A stretch of DNA of 64,000 nucleotides from Chlorobium ferrooxidans DSM 13031 (GCF_000168715.1 NZ_AASE01000001.1:178153-242152); one strand, 5' to 3'. Counted from the stretch's first letter, positions 49,612 through 59,103 are shown. Program-made: numbers and translations. Notes: a model not told the origin generated them from the sequence alone.

Positions 49612-50325
49612 CTAAAGCTGATTGCGGTCAATCTCCATCCACACAACTCCCGGCACCTTCTCTACCGTCACAACCTTCCCCTCCAGACGATAGGTCAGAT
49701 TGCTGTGATGGCGCGGGTTGGAGAGAACTCCGGGATTCAGTATCGCATAGTTCAATCCCCGCTTCTGCCGAACGGAGAAGGTAAGCAGACCGGGATGGCC
49801 TTCACGATGGATACGTGCCCCGACAGCGTGTGTAAAGCTGTAGTCGGACATGTGCAGCATATCCGGGTATTCCTGAACGACCTGACGAAAGTCAAGCAGC
49901 AGCGCATCGCATGCCACGCTGTAGAGTTTACGCTCTATGACGACAGCTTCATGTTCAAATCCCGCATCGCAGAGCAGCCCCCGGAACCAGTGATAAGCTG
50001 ACTCATAGACGGTGGTCTCTACTTTGTCGCTCCCATACCAGACGCCAAATGAACCGTCAGAAAAACGGCTTGCCTGCCAGTTTTTAAAGGGCCATGCAAT
50101 CGCGTTGAACCAGAGTGCATCTTCAAATGGGCGATGGATTTCCGGCTGACTTGATCGGTAGGGGTGCGGTTTCACATCCAGCTCAACCTGCTGTGCCATC
50201 TGCCACTCCTCCGGCCTGTCGCTCAAGTCATCAAACAGATCCTCCGACTCTCTGAGCGAAACCACATTGCGGATCAGATTCCGATGCGTATCGGCTAAAG
50301 TAAGCTTTGAAAAGAGTGTATCCAT
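49612..50325 (-). CDS. RES-domain toxin
   Basis: About 237 residues. The RES signature is in the centre ([15 protein letters not shown], then [13 protein letters not shown]). RES toxins degrade NAD+ and are countered by Xre/MbcA-type antitoxins, the gene just upstream. ATG 50325 is used; GTG 50328 would add one Met. No Shine-Dalgarno is convincing because a repeat ends directly before. Confidence 0.85.
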   Translation of the reverse strand: MDTLFSKLTLADTHRNLIRNVVSLRESEDLFDDLSDRPEEWQMAQQVELDVKPHPYRSSQPEIHRPFEDALWFNAIAWPFKNWQASRFSDGSFGVWYGSDKVETTVYESAYHWFRGLLCDAGFEHEAVVIERKLYSVACDALLLDFRQVVQEYPDMLHMSDYSFTHAVGARIHREGHPGLLTFSVRQKRGLNYAILNPGVLSNPRHHSNLTYRLEGKVVTVEKVPGVVWMEIDRNQL

Positions 50326-50330
50326 CACCG

Positions 50331-50396
50331 GGTATCGCTATGTATTGTCGTGAGCGCTTTGATGTTCAAGCCACGGAGGGGCGCAATATTGGTAGG
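50331..50396. repeat. Hairpin-type dispersed repeat inside the res-xre operon
   Basis: The copy fills nearly all of the 77-bp gap between the antitoxin stop (50406) and the toxin start. It shares GTGAGCGCTTTGATGTTCAAG and GGAGGGGCGCAATATTGGTAG with the copy at 49546; one hairpin arm has a C-to-A change. Confidence 0.7.
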
Positions 50397-50405
50397 CTCG
50401 CCAAG

Positions 50406-50798
50406 TCAAATCCCTCTCGCCCTGTCCAGATACGCCCTAACCATCAAAAGACCGGCAAACCCCCACTCCCTGATCACCTCTACCGGGGTAAGGTTGTCAA
50501 AAGCCCTGTTGCGTGTGCTTATCCAGCGGTAGGCAAGATCACGGTTTTTCGGAAAAAGGAGACGAAGGTTCTTGTGGATTGCAAGCAGATGACCAACCCG
50601 CTCATACTGGTCACGACTGGTGCCTATCGGCTCCCCCTTGCGGTAACGCGCCAGCGCTGCACGATTGGCAGAGGCAAGCCCCAGAAGCACAACCTGCTCC
50701 TCCGTACTCAGCTTCCAGTGGTCAAACAGCGTCATCACCATCTTGGCCAAAGCCCCCCGGTCAGTCGATTCGCCGCTCTTTAGTTCTGCCCTGCCCAT
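50406..50798 (-). CDS. Xre/MbcA/ParS-type antitoxin
   Basis: 130 residues. An N-terminal helical HTH-like part, then the DUF2384 toxin-binding region ([29 protein letters not shown], and [11 protein letters not shown]). ATG 50798 has GGGGA upstream; the longer reading lacks it. Together with the RES gene it forms a type II toxin-antitoxin pair, antitoxin first. Confidence 0.85.
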   Translation of the reverse strand: MGRAELKSGESTDRGALAKMVMTLFDHWKLSTEEQVVLLGLASANRAALARYRKGEPIGTSRDQYERVGHLLAIHKNLRLLFPKNRDLAYRWISTRNRAFDNLTPVEVIREWGFAGLLMVRAYLDRARGI

Positions 50799-51006
50799 TG
50801 CTATCCCCCTTCGTTGAATTGATCCCTTTGATAAAGTATAGCAAATAGTTACTATTAATACAATTTCTGTTTTTTTTATATGCAAGCTATTATATTTATC
50901 ATGAAGAGAACAGACAATCAAGTGGCCACACGAACAGGATTTCAGCGCCGATACGATAGTGTGGGATATTCAGCATGCTCAATCATGCTCGTAAACAGAT
51001 AGACAG

Positions 51007-51168
51007 ATGAAAAAGGAAAAGCAGATAAGACTTGAGGCAGTCGGATGGAAAGTCGGAAGCGTTGCTGAATTCCTGGCACTCAGTCCTGAGGAAGCCGAAT
51101 ACATAGAGAGTAGAGCTAATGATCGTCGTAAAGGAGACAAAAACGCGACTGATGATGACTTATTCTGA
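51007..51168 (+). pseudogene. Short antitoxin-like remnant (53 codons)
   Basis: Starts MKKEKQIRLEAVGWKVGSVAEFLALSPEEAEY in two short blocks, which matches the N-terminal part of a common single-domain Xre antitoxin that then continues for about 45 residues with an HTH. Here the HTH is missing and a polar tail (RKGDKNATDDDLF) ends the frame. No toxin partner is adjacent. Probably a decayed gene; a short functional protein cannot be excluded. Confidence 0.5.
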
Positions 51169-51244
51169 GGGAAACCCGGAGAATACGACATTTCTGCGCA
51201 AGGTCAATCAGCCATCCAAGGAATGAGCAATCCGGAAACCCTTT

Positions 51245-51910
51245 TCAGTTCTCAGAATTGATGAGCACATCCTCCCCCATCTTTCCAACCTTTTCGTACG
51301 AGGTCTTGTTGGGTGAAAGAGGCGAACGGAGTACACGGACGGGGCGGGCTTTGGCTCCGATGGCGGCATCCATGTCCGAATCGGCATCACCGTAATAGAT
51401 CGTCACCTGTTTGGCTGATATGAATGCTGTTTTCGGCTTATCGCAGGTAAACACGACATCCGGGTTTGCTATGCGGAAGCTCTGCATCAGAATCTTTGGC
51501 ACAATGGAAACCTTCGAGCTGTCGCGGGCGGTTATGAACACGATTTTATCTCCTCTTCTGGAATGCATGGCAATCAACTCATAGCCGGATCTCTTGGGAA
51601 GGCTGAAGTTGTCGAACTGGCCGTTCATGTCGCTCCAGAACAGCGGGGAGGTCAACGGACTCACTCCGTATTTGTTGGTACCATTTGGCCCGTCCTTGTT
51701 GGTCATGCCGTAGTAAAAGCCGGGGCTGGAAAAAAGAACGGTGTCGTCAATGTCGAATCCTGCAACGACCGGAGTTGCGGGAAGGGATTCCTGAATCTCG
51801 GTAACGGTCACATATTTGATTGATTCCTTGCTCGTGCAAGCCGTTACAGCCGTGAGGAACAGCAGGATAAACGCTGCTCTGAAGTGTCTGGTCATGATGT
51901 GCATCTCCAT
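51245..51910 (-). CDS. aphA: Class B acid phosphatase (AphA-like)
   Basis: 221 residues. A HAD phosphatase with VAGFDIDDTVLFSSPGFYYG as first motif, ITARDS as second, and YYGDADSDMDAA as the Mg site. The N-terminus looks like a lipoprotein signal (FLTAVTACTS), so it would face the periplasm. Removes phosphate from nucleotides and similar. ATG 51910 used, 51895 possible. Confidence 0.9.
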   Translation of the reverse strand: MEMHIMTRHFRAAFILLFLTAVTACTSKESIKYVTVTEIQESLPATPVVAGFDIDDTVLFSSPGFYYGMTNKDGPNGTNKYGVSPLTSPLFWSDMNGQFDNFSLPKRSGYELIAMHSRRGDKIVFITARDSSKVSIVPKILMQSFRIANPDVVFTCDKPKTAFISAKQVTIYYGDADSDMDAAIGAKARPVRVLRSPLSPNKTSYEKVGKMGEDVLINSEN

Positions 51911-52038
51911 GTTTTAGCCGCCCCTTTGTTCCTGAAGGGAACAGATATGAGAGCCGTTCTTTTCTTTTGCTATTTACCGATTCTACGCCAGTTTTACAAA
52001 ATCGGAGAAATAGTTTCCACCGGGGTTTATCGGAGGGT

Positions 52039-52548
52039 TCAGGGCCAGGAGGGGGCGGGTTTGCGGGCCCAGACCCAGGCGATGAAGTCGGTCATGGGCG
52101 GATCGATACCGAGTTCACGAAGGCGGGAGTTAACCTGACCGCGGTGGTATGAGCTGTGGGCGGTTACCTGCATAAGGGTTTGACCGAGCGTCGGGTTGGC
52201 AACCTCGAACCCAAGCGAGCGGCTTATCATTCCTGCCCAGGGCAGAAGAATGATCCTGTCAAGATCATCCTGCGTAAGTGTGTTTTGGAACTCCTGAATC
52301 TCCCTGTGCAGTGACTTGGCAAATGCCGCCAATTCGGAAGCGTTCATCGCATCCGTCGAATGCGGGTTGACGGGCTGATTCTTCCAGACATCAAAAAAGG
52401 CCTTCTGGACAAGATGAATATGCCGGAGTCTCTTCAACAACACTTCATCCCCTTCCGCCTGCGCTCTCCCCAGAATCGCTGAAAACACAACACCATCCGC
52501 CCACTCCATATGCTGCGTCAGCTCGGATATGATTGCTATTGCGTCCAT
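52039..52548 (-). CDS. DinB family protein
   Basis: 169 residues, four-helix bundle. Candidate metal histidines are His13 and the pair in TAHSSYHRGQV. DinB/YfiT proteins include thiol-dependent transferases, but most have no known function. It is a lone gene, with no link to DinB DNA polymerase. Confidence 0.8.
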   Translation of the reverse strand: MDAIAIISELTQHMEWADGVVFSAILGRAQAEGDEVLLKRLRHIHLVQKAFFDVWKNQPVNPHSTDAMNASELAAFAKSLHREIQEFQNTLTQDDLDRIILLPWAGMISRSLGFEVANPTLGQTLMQVTAHSSYHRGQVNSRLRELGIDPPMTDFIAWVWARKPAPSWP

Positions 52549-52776
52549 GATGAATCAAGTGATGTTCGAGAAAGGAAATATTAAAGAAAATCACAAATAT
52601 ATCAATTGATTTACCTCAAGGCTAAGACCTATGAAGTAGCCCAACTGGGGAACCATTACAGTACAGGTCGTGAGCCCAAAACAGAGTGATGAAAAAAAAA
52701 TATGATCTCTAAACAGATGATTTTCTATATATTAAAGTGTTTTTTACTCCTCATAAATCACTTAATTACTTACCAA

Positions 52777-52992
52777 ATGCCCATTACATGTCAAGGCTGT
52801 AAATGGTTTTATACCCTAACACGAAACGTATCTAAATTTGAAGACCCAAACGGGCCTAAAACCATAACTCAAGGAAATGAATGCCGCGGAAACTACCCAA
52901 CGATATACGGTATAAATGAAACAAATCAGAAAATATCAGGTTGGCCAGAAGTCTCTTCTGATGATTACTGTAAAAACTTTGAGCCTAAATAA
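52777..52992 (+). CDS. Small four-cysteine protein
   Basis: 71 residues from MPITCQGC. CxxC near the start, then ECRGNYPT and WPEVSSDDYCKNFEP, the spacing of a common small zinc-ribbon-like phage and genome protein. A longer reading to 52702 adds a hydrophobic, AT-rich stretch that looks non-native. Function unknown. AT-rich codon use like the neighbouring defence genes. Confidence 0.6.
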   Translation: MPITCQGCKWFYTLTRNVSKFEDPNGPKTITQGNECRGNYPTIYGINETNQKISGWPEVSSDDYCKNFEPK

Positions 52993-53010
52993 ATAATACC
53001 GATGAAACTG

Positions 53011-53290
53011 TTAGAGAATATGCTCGATGGCCACTGGATTACAATTCGATCCGCCCGCACAGTTCTTTAGGAAGACTAACACTGAAGGAATTTCTGGTTC
53101 AGCAAAAGGATCTTTGCCAAGGAGAAGTGGTCTTGCAGATGGGGGCACGTCCCGGAGGGCAAAAGCAATCTGTTCATCGGTAAATTTTGTCCTTTTCATG
53201 GCAATGATTCCTTGTTTGGTTTAAGATACTCATTGCCGAATAACTCAACTTTAGAATGGTCCGGTTTTATGGGAAGAGGACACGAGCTAA
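53011..53290 (-). mobile_element. Remnant of an IS3-type insertion sequence
   Basis: A frame from 53199 begins MKRTKFTDEQIAFALR, the typical start of IS3 OrfA transposases, then changes to unrelated sequence with no transposase core. Upstream, 53215-53290 looks like an IS end (TGTCCTCTTCCCATAAAACC on the minus strand). The rest of the element is missing. It borders the hamB 3' end. Confidence 0.6.
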
Positions 53291-53294
53291 TGCA

Positions 53295-55880
53295 TCAATA
53301 ACTTCTTTTTTTTCTATCTAGTACTGTTCGAATTTCGCGTTTAATCAAAGCTGGCATGTCATGCGTCATCCAGTCATTTTCGTGTAGCCAAGTCAAGCAG
53401 GTTTCCTCACTCATAGAATCATCTGTTATGAGTTCAGATAAAGCAATGGCACTAGAACGACTTAAACCGATTCCTACCAAAGACAATTGGGTTTTCTGCG
53501 AAACCCCAAACTCAAGAAGTACATTTAGTTCAAACAATCGATTAATCAAGTCCGGCTTATTAATGCGCTCTAGGTAGACTCTGAGAAGGTCAACGTAACA
53601 CGCTAAATATTTTGGCGCTTGATAACGTGCAATTTCCTCAACATCTTTCATTGTATTCCTGATCAAACCAGCAAGATTATCGTTTCCATAATATTTTTCC
53701 CGACTAGAAATGATCCGAGCAAGTGGGTACCCTTTCATCCAATTCACAATAAGTAATGCGAGTTGAAAAACTCTTCCTTCTCGCCCAAATACGTCACCAA
53801 GATGTTTGTTGATTCGCATTAGTATCCGAGCATAGCCATTGACAGCATTTTCACTTTCAGGTGGTGGAGGAAGCAATTCTTCCACTGACATTTTCCTATA
53901 CTCTGTCCGTTCATGGAAATAACCGAGTAATCCATCCATTGCAAGAGGGCTGATCCCTGGATTGCGCAGAATGACATCATGTGGAGTAGAGAGTGTGTTT
54001 GATATTTCAGCTAAGAGCAAATTGATTCGCTGTATAACGTCCTCAGGAAAACGGCGTGACCAAAGTGCGTTTGAGATGCTCCCATTTTGAATATTGCAAG
54101 ACATGAGATATGAAAAGACATATTCTAAATTTGGATTCATTATTGCTTCGTCCCTTGGGGTTCCATTAGCAATGTATTCCAACAAAGCATCTATACTCGA
54201 CAATACTTGGTCAGTTGTTCTTGTAATCCGAAATTTAGATCTACGCAACGGAGCACCGTTCTTCCATACACCATTGCGTTTGGTATCCACGCAAATGACA
54301 TTTCCTTGAAATTCTTTTCCCCATCTTCCGGCTCTACCCGCAAGGTTCCAGAAATCACTTGGGGTCATCGGCACACCACGACCCTTCGTTGGGCCACGTG
54401 CAAAAATACTTTGGCAGGGCATGTTGACACCTTCAATTAGAGTAGATGTACATACGAGATATTTAATTTTGTTTGAACAAAATAGACGCTCTATTTCTGT
54501 CCTAACCAAAAGAGGAATATTTCCATAGTGAAAGGCAACACCACGCAAGAGAACACGAGATAGAGAATATTGACTATGTATAGTCTTCTTGATAAGATCT
54601 ACAAGCTCGTCGATCTCTTCGTCAAATGATATATCCGCATCCTTACCAAGTAAATCATATAACTGCTTTGCTGCCTTTTCAGCATCTGCCGAGCCATTTA
54701 CATAAAGAACATTACCACCATCCTTACTTCCCAGAGTAAAAGCCACAAATGGTAACCGTTTACTATCAGGTGCAGGGCTTGAAGGCAACGCAATCTGGCC
54801 GATGCACTCAGACTTTCCATCCAGAATAAGTTCAACTTCCCATTCCTTCGGTTTTCCAGTAATTTGGGATACCCAAAGCAGATTCTGATTAACCATCGTA
54901 TCCTCACTGACAATATCACCTGAAATAACTCCGTCTGGTGCATCATCAAGCAATACATCAGGATTATCCGTCATCGGACTCGCAAATACTATACGGCAAT
55001 TCTTATTCCTATGCACAGTGTTCTCAATGGCTTGTTGCAAAAGGACTCCCCTATAATTGTCGCCAATCTTCTGAGCTTCGTCTACGATCAGAAGATCTAC
55101 ACTTAAATTAGCTCCTCTCTCACCGATAAGGATGTGAAAGCGTTCCTGGGTAAAAACAAATACATTTGCAACTCCTGGTTTATAAGCAGAAAGTAGCGGA
55201 AGAGTAGAGATAGCAACTAATGGTATATTTTCGGACTTTACAACACGCTCAAGATCTTGTTGAACTTGTTGAATAAGAGCTCTTGTGGGAACAAGATATA
55301 CAATCGTAGCACACGGCGATGATCGAATGTAATCCGCAAGCCACTGACCAAGAATAAAGGATTTCCCTGAAGAAGTAGGCGCGGATATACTAATCCAATT
55401 ATTTTGTTTGGTCCGTCCCCAAAACTCCCGTTGAAAATGATTGACTGACAAAGTACGGCAATCAGATAAAGAAATAACATTTTCTAAAGAGCGCCTTATC
55501 CACTCACAAAGCATGTTATGAGGCAAACGATCTTCAAAACCACACTCGATTAGATTTCTAGCTTCCGCAAGATTGATTGCCGGTTGATTTGCAAGTATAT
55601 CAAGTATGACAGCCGCAGCATCTTTATACTCTGATTGCAAATTGTTTGCTTGAAGACAAAACTGGGCAATTCGCAATGAAACATCTTGACAGTTACCGTC
55701 CGCAGATTGCGCAAGAAGACTTGCGCACAGCAGAAGATAGCTCCAATCATGCTTCTCACCAGAAGGCAAACGATTTAGAGCCGGAAATTGGTTTGTAACA
55801 GAATCGATTACGACATGTCGATATCGCTCTTGAAACCCTTTATTGCTAAAGAGCCAATTTTGCAATTCGCTCTTGCTCAT
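53295..55880 (-). CDS. hamB: Hachiman helicase HamB
   Basis: An 861-residue SF2 helicase: Walker A SAPTSSGKS (166-174), DEAQ (267-270), STLIEGVNMP and the arginine-finger motif NLAGRAGRWG. In Hachiman, HamB senses DNA or structure and releases the HamA nuclease. The ATG overlaps the hamA stop (ATGA). GC content here is visibly lower than around, so horizontal transfer is likely. Long C-terminal part without a recognised motif. Confidence 0.8.
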   Translation of the reverse strand: MSKSELQNWLFSNKGFQERYRHVVIDSVTNQFPALNRLPSGEKHDWSYLLLCASLLAQSADGNCQDVSLRIAQFCLQANNLQSEYKDAAAVILDILANQPAINLAEARNLIECGFEDRLPHNMLCEWIRRSLENVISLSDCRTLSVNHFQREFWGRTKQNNWISISAPTSSGKSFILGQWLADYIRSSPCATIVYLVPTRALIQQVQQDLERVVKSENIPLVAISTLPLLSAYKPGVANVFVFTQERFHILIGERGANLSVDLLIVDEAQKIGDNYRGVLLQQAIENTVHRNKNCRIVFASPMTDNPDVLLDDAPDGVISGDIVSEDTMVNQNLLWVSQITGKPKEWEVELILDGKSECIGQIALPSSPAPDSKRLPFVAFTLGSKDGGNVLYVNGSADAEKAAKQLYDLLGKDADISFDEEIDELVDLIKKTIHSQYSLSRVLLRGVAFHYGNIPLLVRTEIERLFCSNKIKYLVCTSTLIEGVNMPCQSIFARGPTKGRGVPMTPSDFWNLAGRAGRWGKEFQGNVICVDTKRNGVWKNGAPLRRSKFRITRTTDQVLSSIDALLEYIANGTPRDEAIMNPNLEYVFSYLMSCNIQNGSISNALWSRRFPEDVIQRINLLLAEISNTLSTPHDVILRNPGISPLAMDGLLGYFHERTEYRKMSVEELLPPPPESENAVNGYARILMRINKHLGDVFGREGRVFQLALLIVNWMKGYPLARIISSREKYYGNDNLAGLIRNTMKDVEEIARYQAPKYLACYVDLLRVYLERINKPDLINRLFELNVLLEFGVSQKTQLSLVGIGLSRSSAIALSELITDDSMSEETCLTWLHENDWMTHDMPALIKREIRTVLDRKKRSY

Positions 55881-56857
55881 TTTGCTAGCCCTAATTCTTT
55901 TCTAAAAGCCATTCGAAATTCTTCCACAGATGGAAACGGTAAGCAAAACACTTCTATGGTAAAACTCTCAATTTTTTTATCCGTTACGTGCTCATGTATT
56001 TTTTCTTTGCTTTGCATGAAAACTTCCTCTATAGCGTTCTTGACCTCTTGTATTTCCTTTGAGTTTGGAGAAGTCGGATATGAATCAGAATCAAAACCCA
56101 CTAAACAAAGACCACGATATTCCATTTTTTTAAACATTGGATCATCTGGATCAAGATAATGTTTTAGCGCATTGAGCAGAGCCGGGTCGGGCAATGATAG
56201 TCCATCCCTCATCAACTGAAGATCTCGCTCTTGATTTGAATCACTTCCACCCGTATCAAGAAGAAATGGAGCCAAACTGTTAAAGCAGGATTTGATCGCA
56301 CTATTCGCGTTTTTATACAATTTTGATTCACCCCAATAGAGAGCCAAATGCCCATCATTATTTACCCCTGCATGTATTCCATCACTGCCATGCACGTGCA
56401 TTTCCGAATTTGTCTTCAACACCATCTTCGTGAAAATCTGAGGTATCTCTATAAATGCCTCTGCCAAAAGCGACAGAAGCACCTCACCACCCTCACCTGA
56501 ATTAGGAAGTGTCGTGAATAACTTATTTGCCTTTTTATTGAGCCTAGCTATAGGAGCGACTGAGTTTTTGTCTTGAGCTTCTTTTAATGCGCGTTCGATT
56601 TCAGAACGAGGTATTGCAAAGTCTGCAATTTTGTCAGCTATAAACCGAGCAAAGTCTTTTACTCTTGGTCGACGATTACCGTCAAGAGTAATAAAGTAGC
56701 AATGTGCTTGGGTTTTTGTCCCCGGCACTGACACCTTGCAGGCAACCTTCTCAAGGTATCCGTTTAATTCTGTTGGGATTACACGAAGAAGGGGGTGTAA
56801 AGAATTATAAAGGCTTGGATTCTGTTGTGCGATTTCATTTTCTGAAAGAGAGCTCAT
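55877..56857 (-). CDS. hamA: Hachiman effector HamA (DUF1837 nuclease)
   Basis: 326 residues. The DUF1837 pattern is present: GEGGEVLLSLLAE (121-133), HGSDGIHAG with Asp159, and LYWGESKLY with Glu177 and Lys179, matching an (D/E)xK nuclease centre. HamA degrades DNA after release from HamB and protects by killing or halting infected cells. It forms the two-gene operon with hamB. Confidence 0.8.
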   Translation of the reverse strand: MSSLSENEIAQQNPSLYNSLHPLLRVIPTELNGYLEKVACKVSVPGTKTQAHCYFITLDGNRRPRVKDFARFIADKIADFAIPRSEIERALKEAQDKNSVAPIARLNKKANKLFTTLPNSGEGGEVLLSLLAEAFIEIPQIFTKMVLKTNSEMHVHGSDGIHAGVNNDGHLALYWGESKLYKNANSAIKSCFNSLAPFLLDTGGSDSNQERDLQLMRDGLSLPDPALLNALKHYLDPDDPMFKKMEYRGLCLVGFDSDSYPTSPNSKEIQEVKNAIEEVFMQSKEKIHEHVTDKKIESFTIEVFCLPFPSVEEFRMAFRKELGLAK

Positions 56858-57225
56858 ATCAACGAGTAAAACTTACATTGAAGAAACTGAATGCATTACA
56901 TCAAAAAAACCTGCCCGTTACACGCTACCGAATTCTTCCATTAAACATCATCTTTGTAAAAGTAAAGAAATTTTCAACTAATAAGAACGAAGTACATATC
57001 GAACAAGAAAGGCAAGTACTTTTCAACTATCATTTTGCAGAGTCTTCTGTCAGTTGTGGTAGATCTATAGAAAATTCAAATCATGAAACTTCAGGAGCTG
57101 GTTAGAACTTTTACAGAATAGAATGGACTGGAAACCGCAAAGCTTACTTCGGAAGGGGGAGAGAGTTTTGTAGATTTCGGGAGTTTGGGTTTTAACTTTT
57201 CATGCGGGCAAATCAGGGTTGGATT
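56858..57225. other. AT-rich gap between hamA and the secreted-protein gene
   Basis: About 370 bp, low GC on the hamA side and nearer the genome average from about 57110. It is divergent from hamA, so a hamA promoter must lie here. Frames are short and show no domain. No repeat copy seen. Confidence 0.4.
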
Positions 57226-57966
57226 ATGATGACAAAGGGCTTTTTTGGGGCAAGGCGATTCTCGCTTTTTCTGCTGGTATCGATTCTCTTTTCTGTCAAT
57301 GCCGCTGCGAGGCCATCGCTCTCGCAGGCGGATTTGCAGAAGAGGTATCAGAGTGCCGTGGTTGATGCGGCAACAGCTGAGCCCTCCGAGATTTCGAAAA
57401 ACCTTGTAGCAATTGTCCCCTCAAACCCGAAGCTGATCTGGAAAAACAAGGGCGATGCCGAAAATGCACGCATACTCGTTGTCACCTGGACAAGCTATAA
57501 CGGTTATGATGACAAAATCGGCCAGCCGGTACCCCTTTCAAGAGAGGTGTGGGTAACAACCGCGCCGGAGATCAAAAACTTCTGCAAGACCCTGAAGAAG
57601 GAGAGAACACTGCGGCTGGAGCAGCTTCTGGGGCTGCCGCCGAAAGCCGGAAAGACGAAGTTTGTCGAGATGTGGGTCAGGCCTTCCGACCTCTTCAGGC
57701 CGAGCGCCGACCCGGAGATCAGCGACAACGAAGCCGAAACGCAATTCCGAACCACGAACCGCTTTGTAACGGTGAGCGCCGACTATATCAAGTGGTACAG
57801 CGACCTGCAGCAACAGTCATACGGAGCAAACGGATATCCCTGGACCCGCCTCGGCTACACCTACGATTGGGCCAACAAACGCCGCCACGTCGGCCTCAGC
57901 GAATTCGTCATCATCCCCGGCTCCACCGTCGAAATCAACGCCATCTCCCCCACCGCCAACTACTAA
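57226..57966 (+). CDS. Secreted protein of unknown function
   Basis: 246 residues from MMTKGFFGARR. A signal peptide (about 1-32, ending AAA) precedes a mixed domain with LVVTWTSYNGYD, VWVTTAPEI, MWVRPSDLFRP and WTRLGYTYDWA. No family recognised. A longer start at 57202 is possible. Its GC content matches the core genes and not hamAB. A hairpin follows. Confidence 0.7.
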   Translation: MMTKGFFGARRFSLFLLVSILFSVNAAARPSLSQADLQKRYQSAVVDAATAEPSEISKNLVAIVPSNPKLIWKNKGDAENARILVVTWTSYNGYDDKIGQPVPLSREVWVTTAPEIKNFCKTLKKERTLRLEQLLGLPPKAGKTKFVEMWVRPSDLFRPSADPEISDNEAETQFRTTNRFVTVSADYIKWYSDLQQQSYGANGYPWTRLGYTYDWANKRRHVGLSEFVIIPGSTVEINAISPTANY

Positions 57967-57980
57967 CCCGACACACACAC

Positions 57981-58007
57981 AGCGTCCCCACCCAACTCGG
58001 GGACGCT
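57981..58007 (+). terminator. Hairpin after the secreted-protein gene
   Basis: AGCGTCCCC (57981-57989) pairs with GGGGACGCT (57999-58007). No T-run follows, so it may be a terminator or part of a REP-like element, since its right arm begins the repeat at 57999. Confidence 0.5.
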
Positions 58008-58028
58008 CTCGACAAACTCTACTTGCCC
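57999..58028. repeat. RAYT-associated repeat, left copy 1
   Basis: GGGGACGCTCTCGACAAACT followed by CTACTTGCCC. It recurs with one change at 58109-58138, 110 bp on. Confidence 0.75.
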
Positions 58029-58108
58029 ATTAAAACCACAAGAAAATCACCTCTCCACCCCTACCATATACTCCATCGCATCCGCCACAAACCACCTCAA
58101 ACAGGTTT

Positions 58109-58138
58109 GGGGACGCTCGCGACAAACTCTACTTGCCC
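58109..58138. repeat. RAYT-associated repeat, left copy 2
   Basis: GGGGACGCTCGCGACAAACT followed by CTACTTGCCC. The RAYT stop codon (TAG, minus strand, 58131-58129) is inside it. Confidence 0.75.
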
Positions 58139-59103
58139 GCTATCCTATTCACAATCTTCTCCACAGCTCCCCCTGATATCCCAAGCAGACGCGCCGCTCC
58201 GGCATAGCTCATCCCAAGCTCCCGCACATACTCCACGGCAAGCTTTTTCCGCAACGCAGCACACTCCCGCATCCGACACCCTCCCTGCAATGCCTGCACC
58301 TTTATCCCTGACTCCTCACAAGCCCTCGTTAACCGTTCTGCGGCTTCCACTCCCATTGATACCGCCGGAAGTCGCTCTTTTACTGACTCCTCGGCATCAT
58401 CAAGAATCTCACGAACAAAATCTCCACCACCTAAAATCCGCTCATCACTGAACTGCTTCTCCCCCCGTTTCCTCAACGACTTCACTTCCGACCATCCACC
58501 TATCGATCGGATCAGCCCGCCACCGGTCAACTCCGCTTGCCGCCCAAGCCCGCTCTCGGAAGTGACAAACTCCAGATACGCTTTCCGGGCTGATGATTCT
58601 CGCTTTCCGAAATACCCGAGTACATACTCTCTGTCCTGCCAATCATTCCGAATCCTGCTCATCACCGCTGCATGACCGCTCCACCGATAACGCTCAAGCT
58701 CTTCAAAAGAGCCAACAAGTCCTGCTCGCAAAGGGTTGAGGTGAATGTAGCTGACCAGCCTGAGAAAGTAGGGCTCTTCTTCACAGACAATCGATTTATA
58801 CCTGTTCTGGAAAAGATGACCATGCCTCCTGTGGCTGCGGTTGTAGCCTGTAGCATAACCGGTTAACAGCTTGCGCATAAAGGTGGACAGACCTGCGGCA
58901 CCGCTTCTCAGCAGGATATGTGCATGGTTGGTCATGAGCGCCCATGCGTAGATTTTTGTTTCGGTCGCAACAGCAACTTTACCCATTCTGGAAACAAAAA
59001 AGGCCCTGTCAGCATCGTCAGAAACAATGCTGTTTCCTTCAATCCCCCGCACCATCACGTGATGCAGCGTCCCCGGTGCATCCAGTCTCGCTCCTCTCGG
59101 CAT
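58129..59103 (-). CDS. REP-associated tyrosine transposase (RAYT, Y1 type)
   Basis: 324 residues. An HUH nuclease related to IS200 transposases: MTNHAHILL (HUH-type HAH at 60-62), then GYATGYNRSHRRHGHLFQNR with candidate catalytic Tyr, SYIHLNPLRAG. A C-terminal extension (about 250-320) has a helix-turn-helix ending LGISGGAVEKI. RAYTs are domesticated and act on REP sequences. Here short inverted repeats flank the gene, two on the 3' side and one on the 5' side. Confidence 0.88.
   Translation of the reverse strand: MPRGARLDAPGTLHHVMVRGIEGNSIVSDDADRAFFVSRMGKVAVATETKIYAWALMTNHAHILLRSGAAGLSTFMRKLLTGYATGYNRSHRRHGHLFQNRYKSIVCEEEPYFLRLVSYIHLNPLRAGLVGSFEELERYRWSGHAAVMSRIRNDWQDREYVLGYFGKRESSARKAYLEFVTSESGLGRQAELTGGGLIRSIGGWSEVKSLRKRGEKQFSDERILGGGDFVREILDDAEESVKERLPAVSMGVEAAERLTRACEESGIKVQALQGGCRMRECAALRKKLAVEYVRELGMSYAGAARLLGISGGAVEKIVNRIAGK

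Noticed and set aside
52039..52548. DinB as the DNA polymerase IV gene
   Set aside because: The protein is a 169-residue four-helix bundle of the DinB/YfiT family, not a Y-family polymerase.
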